From Isoetes taiwanensis (taxonomy: Eukaryota; Streptophyta; Lycopodiopsida; Isoetales; Isoetaceae): a DNA stretch of 64,000 bases. A program made the position numbers and the translations under genes. Location: NCBI GenBank assembly GCA_021234155.1, contig JAJEKV010000131.1, forward strand, positions 1,473,288-1,537,287. Direction: 5' to 3'. This document shows, in pieces, positions 11,241-21,789 of the stretch. The notes beneath the pieces are model-generated. The model worked only from the letters and a program-made list of their open reading frames with translations. It searched no databases and was not told the origin of the DNA. Every line of letters begins with the position of its first letter. Position 1 is the first letter of the stretch.

Positions 11241-12424
11241 TTAATCTCAAAAAACCCTAATGCCTTCGACTTTCCTTTCCCCTTCAACCGAGGCTCAATA
11301 AACTCCCCGATAAAACCGGGGGCTCACTCCGCGCAATCCTTCAACAAACTATCCACCTCTGAAGCTTGGTGCTCTGAATTAACTTCTCCGCAACAACCTT
11401 CTCGTCCTCAAGCATATTATCGTCCAGAATATTCATCGCAGGCCCAAATCGAAGGAAAAGAAGGATTGATACTTACAGCATAAGCAAGGGCTAGTCCAAA
11501 ACAATTGTATATGCATAGAAACACTTGTTTTTGAGTTGAGTATTTCTTATACACATATTTGGAGTCGAGGTCGATGGGTCATATTGGGCTTTTCATAGTA
11601 ACATGTGGTGTGTAAACTTGAAAGCTACTTGGGGAGGCTACATAGTCACCATAGGTTATTTCGAACCCTTATCCCTTTTTGACATTTTGAATGAACTTTC
11701 TCAACCCTTTGGGGCACTATAGTTTCCACAATCGGCAATTACCAACTCTTTATGTTGTTGTTGCTCTGCCAACTTCTTTATGTTGTTGTTGATTCGTTCT
11801 TTCAATATCATGGCTCGTCTCCACACTTTTTCTTTCTGTTTTTATGGTCTTAGTAACTTTCTGTTATCCTTTGACTTAGGTTTCTATTTATGAAACGTTG
11901 GCTTTGACTTTTTAAGTTTTTAGAGTTGAGTTAGTGAAGGGCCGTGCCCAAATTGGGCCATGTGGTTTAGACGATGGAGATCTTTTAGGGCTATCATGGA
12001 TCCCGCTCTTTGGCGTCGAGGTAGCATTTTATAAGGTCCTCTCGCTTTTCACGGATACAAGTATTAGGATGTAGTCCATAGATCTTGTAGAAACTTTTGG
12101 TTTTATGGTTCTTTTGTCTCCGTGGCGAAGGAGGATCGATGTAGGTGATGAAGTCTTAAATGTTCATTTGTTCATTTGCCGTACTTTTTAATGTTCTTTA
12201 AGGTGGCATCTTTATATTGCGTGTCATATCTAACTTGACGTTTTAACTTCTTCCCATCTCCAGTTTCTAAGGCTCGATCTCCGTTCTTGCATGACCGCTT
12301 TACCCCTCACCTTTTTACCCTCGACCTCGACCTTGGCTTTTCCTTGTAGTACAAAAATCTCGACTTTGCGCTTGCCAGCAGATGGACTTCAGGTTTGACT
12401 TTGACTCCAATACTGCCGTTCTGA
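11241..12424. other. No gene recognised
   Basis: No open frame with recognisable motifs on either strand. A short phrase containing CTTTATGTTGTTGTTG occurs twice around 11750-11795. The sequence is likely old transposon debris, but I cannot assign it. Confidence 0.3.
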
Positions 12425-12542
12425 TGTGACATTCCTAACCGACATGCCCTTAACCAACTGGGCAAAACCGTCTAGACTCGCTTCTACCCATTTATGCCGG
12501 TGTGTCGGGAACGCCCCACAGGCACATTCAAGGATCGAATAC
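12425..12542 (-). repeat. TRIM 3' LTR (degraded)
   Basis: Starts TGTGACATTCC and aligns with the 12938 copy through GGATCGAATAC. It lacks the GTTTATGAGTAG block and the terminal GTTACA found in the other LTR. Confidence 0.6.
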
Positions 12543-12925
12543 TCGAGCGGTCTACCATGGGCCCGCCTCTCTCCCAGCTCCGTTAGATTTTGCTTTTAAA
12601 CCGAAAAATGCCGTGATTTGTTGGTACTTACCGGATTTTTCAAAAATATCCTCTAATTTACCTGATTTAACAAGGATTTTACTAAATTTTGACCGGAAAT
12701 TTTGCCGGCATCTATTAAAGAAACCGGATTTTAACAACTTCGATCGGAAATTCTGGGGAGGAACCCCCCTAATCTGGAGCCCTGGTCTCTCCCACTAGAA
12801 CTATGCTCGTCCTCGAGTATCCAAGGCTATACCATGTCTATGTCATACCATGTCACAATGATTACCAAGTCTTTGCAAATTACCCATGCATATAGGCACC
12901 CATGGAGACTCGAACTCGAGACCTG

Positions 12926-12935
12926 CCTGATACCA
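12926..12935 (-). other. Primer-binding site for initiator tRNA-Met
   Basis: Minus strand TGGTATCAGG matches nine of the first ten bases of the standard plant PBS TGGTATCAGAGC and lies two bases past the LTR end. Confidence 0.6.
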
Positions 12936-12937
12936 AC

Positions 12938-13073
12938 TGTAACGTTCCTAATCGACATGCTCTTAACCAACTAGGCAAAACCGTCTAGACGTTTATGAGT
13001 AGTCGCTTCTACCCATTTATGCTGGTGTCTCGGGAATGCCCCACAGGCACATTCAAGGATCGAATACGTTACA
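12938..13073 (-). repeat. TRIM 5' LTR
   Basis: 136 bp, TGTAACGTTCC to GAATACGTTACA, with 7-base inverted ends TGTAACG/CGTTACA. It also contains a tRNA-like A-box phrase (TAGTTGGTTAAGAGC on the minus strand). Confidence 0.65.
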
Positions 13074-14430
13074 TCTGACTCTCAGTTTTGTCGACCTCGA
13101 CTTCCTTTTTGGTTTTTCTTTCATTCGCATCCAATTGATTTTCGCCACGATTATTCATTTTATCTATTCTTATGACTATTTCTCTCGTTTATAGGATCTC
13201 TCTCTTTCTCCTCCATCCTCCGCTTCCCTTGCCATTGATCTCTCTCTAGTTTAATTTAAAGCTTCTTGGCTCCTCCATTTATAAGGTTGACTTTATCTTA
13301 ACTTACTAGCACGGTTTATCGAGCTTAAGCCCAATCATTTGTTTTTCCTTCACCATTAGCATCACATCTTCTATATGAATGTAGTTACACCCCATCCATT
13401 AACCATAATCATCTTCGTTGGGGCTATTTTTCTAGTATTGATTCTAGTCTCAGAGATCTCGCTTGCTAGTTGATTTTGTGCTCTAGAAGTCCTCTCTCAT
13501 CAATTTGCTCCAATGTGAATCTTCATTCTTTCTTGAAGTTCCATCTACTTGTCTATATATAGATGTTCAGATTCAGATAGACGAAGTCTTGGTTATACGA
13601 TAGATTCTCCTTTTGGCATTGTCAATTTAATTTGAGTCAATTGTGCCTTGTGCAGTTGTTTTCTCAATAGATTCTGCTTTTGCATTTGTCATGCAATTTA
13701 TCTTAGCCATTTCATTTCTCGAAAGCGTAACTATCTTCATTAAAATTGTGCATTTCATTCTATAAGTTTTGTCAAGGTCATTTGTTACGCATCACTATGG
13801 GTTTTTACTATTCTACTTGTTTGCATTCTCTTTGATCCTTCTCAACTTGCGTCTTCATTGCTACAGCATGATATCCTCGTGACCAGGCTGACATTTCCCA
13901 TTATTTTCAATTTTTTATTTAGTCTCGTGCTAGATACCATATTTTATCTGAGGCATTATTATTTTCTCACATTAGATGAATTATGCAATTTGCTAGGTCT
14001 TTGTCAATCGTGGCCTTCTCTCGACCGTTGAGGTTCTACAACTTCTCCTGCCCTTGACCTCCATCTCCACTATGACCCCACACTCATGGCCCATGACCAC
14101 GGACCACTCGCTTTTTAGACTCGGCCTCAACCCACACCCCATTGGTGACTTTTTCTCTTTACCCTTTCGGGCATTTTATATATCGCCCCTCTCTTTATCA
14201 ACGTTTATCAATATTCTATATGGTATTTCTTGAACCTGCCCATCCAATTCGCCTGGAACCCGACCTCGACCTTAGACTTGACTCGATGGACTTCTCATTC
14301 GGCTTCGTCTATGCTTGAAATCTGATACTGCGATAGGCTATGATTTTTTTGCGCACTTAGCTGCCTCTATTTTCCTTTGGCATGATAGAACAAAGCATGG
14401 CATTGTTTTTTGGATGTCGTTGATATTTTG
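13074..14430. other. No gene recognised
   Basis: Pyrimidine-rich on the plus strand with many stops in all frames. Phrases such as GACCTCGACCTT recur here and at 12.3 and 14.26 kb, hinting at a decayed repetitive element. No domain is visible. Confidence 0.3.
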
Positions 14431-14436
14431 TTGCAG

Positions 14437-14680
14437 GATTCTTGGCTCGCCTATGCTCCTTCGCATGTCCGGTCTACTCTCCTGCAACGCCTTATTCACT
14501 CGTGCTAGTTTTTCCACATTGACCCTCCTTCCAATGGTCCTCTTTGTCGTGCGGCCAGATTCTTGGCTCGCCTACGCTCCTTCGCATGTCCGGTCTACTC
14601 TCCTCGGTGCAACGTCTTATTCACTCAGGCTAGTTTTTCCACATTGACCCTCCTTCCAGCGGTCCTCTTTGTCGTGCTTC
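14437..14680 (+). repeat. 121 bp tandem duplication
   Basis: The block starting GATTCTTGGCTCGCC at 14437 is repeated from 14558, through GGTCCTCTTTGTCGTGC at about 14677. The copies differ by a few substitutions and small indels. Open frames through it show no recognised domain. Confidence 0.85.
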
Positions 14681-16129
14681 TCCCAATCTGCTCAGTCACT
14701 ATCCATTCTACAGCTTCTCTTTGGTGGCATCAATGTCTTTCTGCCATTGGACTATATCTCGCCTCTTAGGTCTATGTTGAGAGCACTAGATCTTCAAGGA
14801 GAGCAGAGTTCTCTTCTTTTCGGCCGGTGTTTTGGTGTGCGTATATTGTGAGTCCAAAAGTACAAAGGATCCCTCATGGATCTGAATCATGTCTCCAGCT
14901 ATATAGTACTCATAATGCTCTCTCAACCTCTTCTTCTATCCAACTAATACTACAAGATGAACATCTTCTTAGCTAAATAGAATACTACAGAGTTAAATCC
15001 GCATTTTCCACAAGTTGTAGACAAATCTTGAATGCTTCAAAAACCTCTTGCAAATTTAGAAATGAAGAGAAAAGAGACAAAGGGTAACCTGAACAATCTC
15101 CCCAGACCGCCGAGAAGCTAATATGCTTCAACTATGATCCACCCCGAGCTTTGCTACCAAATGTGAGATTGAAAGGAGATGTCGCATTGTCGGAAGTGCC
15201 ACCTACCAAGCTACAATAGGCTAGACACACAACCCAGCCACCAAAACTCCCCCTAAAGTTTGGCTCATGATATCCGGTCTTGATATGGAAGCGCCTTCCC
15301 CGACACCATCACCTCCCTAGCTCGGCAATATCAAACAACTGACATCCCGCTTTAAAAACAGTAAATTGTGACCAAGAACTTACACTGGCTCTTTCCAAGA
15401 AAACATCCCTAAATCTTCCCGCTAGCAAGAAAGAGCAAGAGGAGGGGAAGAAAACCATCTGATCAGAGGATCCATCTAAAAAGACTGCCTAAGAAGACCC
15501 GAAACTGCTTTTCTAATTCCCCGCTAAATCAAGCTTCACCTTATAGGCTCCACGCCTTTTCGGTGTGATTTGCTTAAACAAAATCATCATTCTTGTTAAA
15601 AGATCGAGAGCAAAAGGCCACGTTAGTGGCTTACCAACACAAAACCGTAAAGACCGCCTTTGAAGTCGCTTTCAATCAAAATCTGCAAATTCTTTCAAGA
15701 AAGAAACCCCATGGCCATTGGCAAACCCCACTAGCATCAGATTAGGGATTCGGGTCTGCAAGGATGGCTGTAGCAAAGGTTACCGGGTCGAGGGAAAAGA
15801 GGGCGGCCTCCTCCCCCGCGTTGCCGCCTCTAGTCAGCAGCGCAGCGCCGCCAAGAACCTAATTGGCATCGCCCTTTCGATCCTCACCATGAGAATGCCA
15901 ATCGATCTACACTGTAGATTGCGATTCTCGTGAGAGGGCGAGAGATATATATTCGGTCTTTTCGTCTTTCTTCTCATTCAGCATTCTTCTCATAGCAATA
16001 TAGTAGCATTGTGCAGACCCTCATCCAAATTTCTTCTTTTTCCTCTCTTTCGCGGAACCATCGACTCAAGTGTCATCTATGTTAAGAAATTTCATAATGT
16101 TTCTCTTTTTAAGCAAGTTATTGTTAATT
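14681..16129. other. No gene recognised; possible old copia boundary
   Basis: Around 15150-15165 the minus strand reads TTTGGTAGCAAAGC directly after a CA, a weak match (10 of 12) to the initiator-Met PBS. An old LTR-element boundary is possible, but I find no LTR pair. An open frame at 15718-15933 lacks recognisable motifs. Confidence 0.25.
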
Positions 16130-16490
16130 ATATGCTCGAACGCTGACAAGCCCCCTCCTTGTTATAGAGATTTTTGTCGCAGAAAGCACGATAACCAACC
16201 CTCTCGAGGTTTTCTTTTCAAGTTCTCTCAAGTTCTTTTCAAAGTTATATTCATTTTTTGTTTGCGTGGCATGTGTGACCAGCCCCTCCTTGTTATAGAG
16301 GTTTATTGTAGCGCGGCACGCATGACCAGCCCCTATGAAGATTTTTCAAAGTTCTTTTCAAGTTCTTTCAAAGTTATATTCATTCTTTGTTCGCATGGCA
16401 TGCGGACCAGCCCCTCCTTGTTATAGAGGTTCATTGTATCGCGGCTCGCATGACAAGCCCCCTCCGTGGTTTTTCAAGTTCTTTTTCTTT
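16130..16490 (+). repeat. Three tandem copies of a ~130 bp unit
   Basis: The landmark CCTTGTTATAGAG recurs at about 16157, 16288 and 16417, each time after an AGCCCC motif and before GCATGACCAGCCCC-like text and TTCAAGTTCTTT. Copies are diverged but clearly related. Confidence 0.75.
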
Positions 16491-16689
16491 ATTTTGCTAT
16501 TTGACGCAACTCATGGGTTCTTGCATTTGTTCTTTGGTCTTTTCAGGGTGAGGAAAAAGATGTGTGCATTCGGATTTCTTCGTCAGGGACTGGTCATCCG
16601 TGTCGGTGTATAGCCCACAGGCAATCCCTCGAGAGAGCTTCTCATTAGGATTCCTCAAAACCCGAAGGGCGGGTAAATTGGTGTGCGGT

Positions 16690-17632
16690 ATCGAGTCCTC
16701 ATCACGAGAATTCTCGATTATTCTTAGGATAATTTTGATTAGGTATAATTGCTTAGACATAATCCCCGTTAGATATAATTTTAGATAATTCTTAGGTTAG
16801 GTATAATTTTAGGTTAAATAAGATAATTCTCGATTAATGTAGACATAATTTAGGCATAGATGGGTATAATATCCGCTAAAAGTAATGTAGCATTTTGCAA
16901 GCAGGTATAGCAGGTATATATTTTCTTGTTTATTGAAGCTTCTTTTCGGCCTTTTTATAGTTCTATTTCTTCTGGTCAGAATATTACAAAACCATCCTTT
17001 AATTTGGTACTTGAAGACGATGCCAATGACACTTTGATGGCGAGGTTCCTAGCGCTTTGTCACCAAGAACTTGAGGAAATCTTGGCAGGACTCTGTGATG
17101 GAGAAGTCAGTGAGGATCAAGATGCTCCTCAAGATGATTGTATTCCACTTGACGAAGATATGCTATCTGATGCCCTATCTGGTGAACATGAACATCCCAA
17201 AGGTGCGAACAAGTGGGCAAAATGCAGATTCGATGAGTGGAGGAAGGCATTTAATCATGATGTTTAACTGCCCGCTTGAGACGATTTTGATGCATCGGTT
17301 GAATGAGCTGCTGATGAGATTCATGTTGCACGTCCTTTTTTTTATATTATTTGTATTCTGCTATTTAATGTAAAAAACTAATAATATGGTGTTTTACTTG
17401 CTGGGTCTTTATTTGCAGGCAAAGAAGAAAAAACAAGAAGCTTTATCTACTAGCGACGTAAGTTTTAAATATTGTTTATGTAATATTTTTTTCATTGCAC
17501 ATTTTTATATCTTGTTTTTGTTTTAGGTTAAGTTGTTTGTTCCATGGAATTGGTAGAATAGTGAGAAGGGAGAGGGAGAAGTTCAGGAAAAAACAAGGAT
17601 ATCTTTTCAGATTTTACATGATTCGATTTTAA
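16690..17632 (+). repeat. Tandem segmental duplication, copy 1 (~0.95 kb)
   Basis: From CGAGTCCTCATCACGAGAAT through GATATCTTTTCAGATTTTACATGAT. The segment reappears from 17806 to 18768 with a spacer of about 170 bp. It includes an AT-rich stretch with repeated TAGGTATAAT words (16730-16870) and the coding fragment at 16926. Confidence 0.85.
16926..17267 (+). pseudogene. N-terminal fragment, probably of the tyrosine-recombinase element
   Basis: The frame includes NITKPSFNLVLEDDANDTL, an acidic middle (DGEVSEDQDAPQDD) and NKWAKCRFDEWRKAFNHDV. The last block resembles the short N-terminal DNA-binding segment (N-x-W-x-x-x-x-F-x-x-W) that precedes DUF3504 recombinase domains. The same segment recurs in frame-disrupted form at about 18130-18470, upstream of the recombinase core at 18.9 kb. 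Assignment rests on this context and weak motif similarity. Confidence 0.4.
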
Positions 17633-17805
17633 ACACCAGCAGTGAGGTAGCCCAATCATGATGTTATTATCATTTTTTCCTTATATGGGCTAGTTCGATA
17701 TTGTGCCTATGGTTGGCTACCCCACTGACTTCAATATTATAAACCCAATGTATATTGCTGCTGTGATAAATGAAAAGCCTATCTGGTGTTTTGGTCTTCG
17801 TATAT

Positions 17806-18768
17806 CGCGAGTCCTCATCACGAGAATTATCGATTATTCTTAGGATAATTTTGATTAGGTATAATTAATCCTCGTTAGATATGATTCTGGTTAGATATAA
17901 TTTTAGATAATTCTTAGGTTAGGTATAATTCTTAGGTTAAATAAGATAATTCTGGATTAATGTAGATATAATTTAGGCATAGATAGGTATAATGTCCACC
18001 GCAAGTAATGTAGCATTTTGCAAGGTGTATAGCAGAATATATTGTTTTGTTTATTGAAGCTTCCTTTTCGCCTTTTTATAGTTCTGCTTTTTCCGTCGGG
18101 AATAGCGTAAATTACAAAACGTCCTTTAATTTGGTACTTGAAGGCGATGCCAATGACACTCTTGATGGCGAGGTTCCTAGCAGTTTTGTCATGCCCGAAG
18201 AACTTGAGGAAATCTTGGCGTGACTCGATGGATGGAGAAGTCGCGAGGATCAAGATGCTCCTCAAGACGATTGTATTCCACTTGACGAAGACATGCTATC
18301 CGATGCTCTATCCGGGTGGACACCTAACGCCCCAAAGGTGCGAACAAGTGGGCAAAATGCAGATTCGATGAGTGGAGGAAGGCATTTAATCATGACGCTT
18401 ATGTCCCGCTTGAGACGATTCTGATGCAACCTGCTGAATGAGTCACCGATGAGATTCATGTTGCACATTATTTTTTCATATTATTTGTATTCTCGCTATT
18501 TAATGTGAAAACTAATAATATGGTGTTTTACTTGTCGGGTCTTTATTTGCGTACCAAAGAAGAAAAACAAGAAGCTTTATCTACTATAGCTTAATTTAAG
18601 TTTTAAATATTGTTTATGTAATATCATTGCACATTTTTATATCTTGTTTTTGTTTTAGGTTAAGTTGTTTGTTCCATGGAATTGGTAGAATAGTGAGAAG
18701 GGAGAGGGAGAGAGTTCAGAAAAAAAACAGGGATATCTTTTGAGATTTTACATGATCCAATTTTTAGG
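17806..18768 (+). repeat. Tandem segmental duplication, copy 2
   Basis: Second copy of the 16690-17632 segment. Differences are mostly small indels and a few substitutions, and they break the reading frame around the WAKCRFDEWRKAF block. Confidence 0.85.
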
Positions 18769-19640
18769 AGCAAATGTGGAGGCTTTTTATTTGTGCTATC
18801 AAAAAGACAAGGGAGGAGGGAAACTATGATAAACCCAGGAATAAGGCTCCAGTAATAACCACCTTGAAGAACATGACATCTTGGCTGATATAGATCACCA
18901 AGTGACTCATCTATCAAGATGCATCAAATGTTTAGCATATTATATGCTTACGAGATTCGGGATTAGGGGCGCAAAGGAGTTGTGCGATGTCTTAGATTGT
19001 GGTGTGTGCTTAGGCATTGATATGGATGGTGAAATCATTAAGTATGGAGAGAGAATAAGTAAGAACCATCAGTCTACTGTTACGAAGTTTAATTCGGAAA
19101 CTTGTTTGGACATATGCGTCTAATTTTATTCTCATCTATAACAATACGTGCCATTTACCTGCAAAAAGAAGCAGGGCTCGAAGGCGAGGGCATTATTTTT
19201 TCAGCCAATTCTCCGACCTGGAAAAAATGTAAGCCATTTCTTATATAAGTTTTTTTATTTATGATATTATTTTAATTGCATGTCTTTTTTTTTTTGATCC
19301 GTATGATGTTACACCTGCTTCTGGAAGAACAACCTATCCAAATGGTTGAATGTCATGGCCACCATCATTGGTCTTGAGACACAAATATGTAATAAGGGTG
19401 GTCACGTGTCTTTGGTTTCTCGCTTGTCTACCGCAAATGTTACAAAGGAGGTCGATGAACCTTATGGGCCATAAGAACCGTGATTCTTATGACAAGCAAG
19501 TAATCTATTTTGAATTGTGTTTTCTGTTTTTCTTGTTTATTGTTAAGGTTCTTGTTAGTTTTCCTCGCATGTATGATCAAAACCTTGATTTGAAGATCGA
19601 TGGATGTATAGATCTGGTCTCAAAGCCAATTATTGTTGAT
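18740..19640 (+). pseudogene. Tyrosine recombinase remnant, DUF3504/Crypton-like, copy 2
   Basis: A plus-strand frame at 18881-19123 holds CIKCLAYYML, then RFGIRGAKEL and GDxDGE-like IDMDGEIIKYGERISKNHQ, aligning with RFAIRGAVEL..YLLYNERTSK of the copy at 7 kb. Further on, 19381-19510 encodes GGHVSLVSRLSTANVTKEV and, after a one-base shift, MNLMGHKNRDSYDKQ, the HxxR, GH and Tyr region of a tyrosine recombinase. A GT donor follows at the end of DKQ, and an exon at about 19549 (VLVSFPRMYDQNLDLKIDG) parallels the third block of copy 1. Stops and frameshifts make it non-functional as written. Confidence 0.6.
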
Positions 19641-19699
19641 GGCACGACAAGATGTTTTACAAATGTGCTTTTGATAGTAATCATATAATGAATTCTTTA

Positions 19700-20112
19700 T
19701 TATGTCTTTACATTTCTTATTCTCTCTCTTCATCATAATGAATTCGCATTTGCGGATGAGGTTTCTAAAGTCGATTTATCGGGCAAAGGGTTATAGAGTT
19801 GCACTTGGGGAGTTGGAGAAAAATGTAGTTGTGCAGGGATCGTCTTCAAGAGTTTTGAGAGCTGCTGACATGGTGCAACGGGAAAATATCTTACCTGTAT
19901 CTATGGCTCCAAAGTCAGATTGTCAATCAGGTTAGCAACTTTTTGTTGTTGATAATTCTGCCCAGATAGTCAGTGGTAATTGTGCTAAGGTCTACTGTGA
20001 GTTGGTCAAGGATGAATATGACAAGGATTTCTATAAGCAGCTTATTGTGGACTGCACGAAGGGTGCACGGGCACTTGGAATGTACCACCACAAAAGTTAT
20101 GAGCAATTTTAA
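19700..20112 (+). pseudogene. Possible 3' exons of the tyrosine-recombinase element
   Basis: Two open blocks, at about 19740-19935 and 19940-20112, follow the recombinase core in the same orientation. The second encodes KVYCELVKDEYDKDFYKQL and ends at a stop in SYEQF. Composition is protein-like, but I recognise no domain; placement with the recombinase is by position only. Confidence 0.3.
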
Positions 20113-21789
20113 GTTAAATCAGAGGGTTGTACAATCAATCTAGGTATCGATGCAAATCAGCTTTTATAAGTTATTTCTGCAATCATGATGACGTAGTGAT
20201 AGGTTGTACATTCTGTATTTTTGAGTTGTAATTCAACTTGTGGAATTTGAAGGAACTTGTAGATTTATGAATTCAATGAACTTCTGACATATAGAAGTTC
20301 TAAACTTGTGGATATATTTGGACTTATAAACTTTTGGACTCATTCTAGATTTGAACTTTGTGTATTTCAATTTAATTCAATTTCTATAATGCGTGTGATA
20401 TAAATGTAATAGGATTATAAATGTGTAATAGTCTTAGTGTATAACATGCACAATTTGATTGATAATTTGTGTGTATAAACTATATGTGTAGTAATCTATG
20501 TAGCTACACTCACGAAAAAATTTTAAAGTGGTGGAAAACAATCCTGGTGGACGAAAAATTCCGTTCTTAATTTAGATAGAATTTTAAAGTAATCCCAGCC
20601 CATTGTTTATTACGGATGGACAATACATTTACGTGTTCATTCGTGGTTCATTTTGAAGTTCTGATAAATTTCATTCTTAAAGTTCTTCCTTCCAATAAAT
20701 TTCCTGCAATCGTCACCTTCTATTGGATGTGTATAGTAATCTTCTGGATGGAGGAGGTTATGTAGGCATGAGCAAGCTCATGAAATTCATATCTCCCAAA
20801 GTCCCAAGTGTCCAAGATCTCATTTTGTCAAGCACATTCACATTCGCTTACGTTGTCCCCATCAGCTGCTCACCCCTCCTCCAGGCTTTTCACACCAAGT
20901 CTTCACAGTCAAGTCAGTGTTGAATATGGCAAGAGCCGTCCACCGCATAAGGTCCAAAAAGTGACTTCCATCCAACAGGACTGGATCAGCGGATGTCCAC
21001 CCCACCTCAATTCATCATTCTAAACATTATACAGAAGGTTTTTTCCGTACCAGCCTCTCCTCCTACCTATGCAGCAGCAGAAGCACCTAAAGAAGAAAAA
21101 GGGTGTTCCTAGCCCCCGTGACAAACATGTTGAGGGCCTCTTAAGGCACTGGTCACTTCCGAAACAAGATAGGAGCATTTCTGCACTAAAACTTACATGC
21201 ATCTTCATCTAGAATGCAACAAATATTAACGTCAAAAAAGTTGCAATTTGCCTACAAGAATTGTTGTTACCAAAAACATTGGTTTTCTTTTCTTTGGAGG
21301 AGGGATAAGATTGGCTCAGTATGTTGACATGCATCAGAGGTGCTTTATTTCAAGAAATCAACTTGATTATCCAAGAGTGTTTGTCCATCACCAATATCTT
21401 GTGTTGTCACCTTGTTCTGTGATACACGCAAGGCACCATTCCATCAGCTTAGTAATTGCAAAATGTAGAAAGCTCCAAACCAAAATAACCCACTAGCTAA
21501 ATTGGCATTCCGTACAGCTGGGAAATAAGCCCTCATGTTGCTCATGCTTATCTCAACCTGAAAGATTGCAGAAATTGCACAACCCATTTCTCAAGTACAA
21601 AGCACCCAATAATTGTCGTCTCCTATGCACCCCATTCCTGCTATCAATGCAGGCTCCTGTTATTTAATAAAAACTGCTGATGCATCACTAGCATCTTGCA
21701 CACAGTCCAGCAAGTAAGTGGATCTCATCGAGTTACGAAAACTTTCGATGTGAACTTGGCTAAAGACGGAACCTGGCTAAACATAATCC
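20113..21789. other. No gene recognised
   Basis: Short unconvincing open frames on both strands. The right end should include the 3' UTR of the minus-strand gene ending at 21790. Confidence 0.35.

Larger units (their letters stand above)
12425..13073 (-). mobile_element. TRIM (terminal-repeat retrotransposon in miniature)
   Basis: Two direct repeats, 12425-12542 and 12938-13073, flank about 395 bp. The right copy begins TGTAACG and ends CGTTACA, so it has TG..CA termini. On the minus strand it is followed after two bases by TGGTATCAGG, a primer-binding site matching the 3' end of initiator tRNA-Met. This makes the right copy the 5' LTR. The left copy lacks a 12 bp block and its last six bases have diverged. 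The interior has no coding capacity, as expected for a TRIM that depends on other elements for reverse transcription and integration. Confidence 0.6.

Noticed and set aside
12425-13073. Cassandra-type TRIM carrying 5S rRNA sequence
   Set aside because: Neither LTR contains the 5S internal promoter or any 5S-like sequence that I can read.
16130-16490. CRISPR-like array
   Set aside because: Units are ~130 bp, diverged throughout, with no constant repeat/variable spacer pattern.
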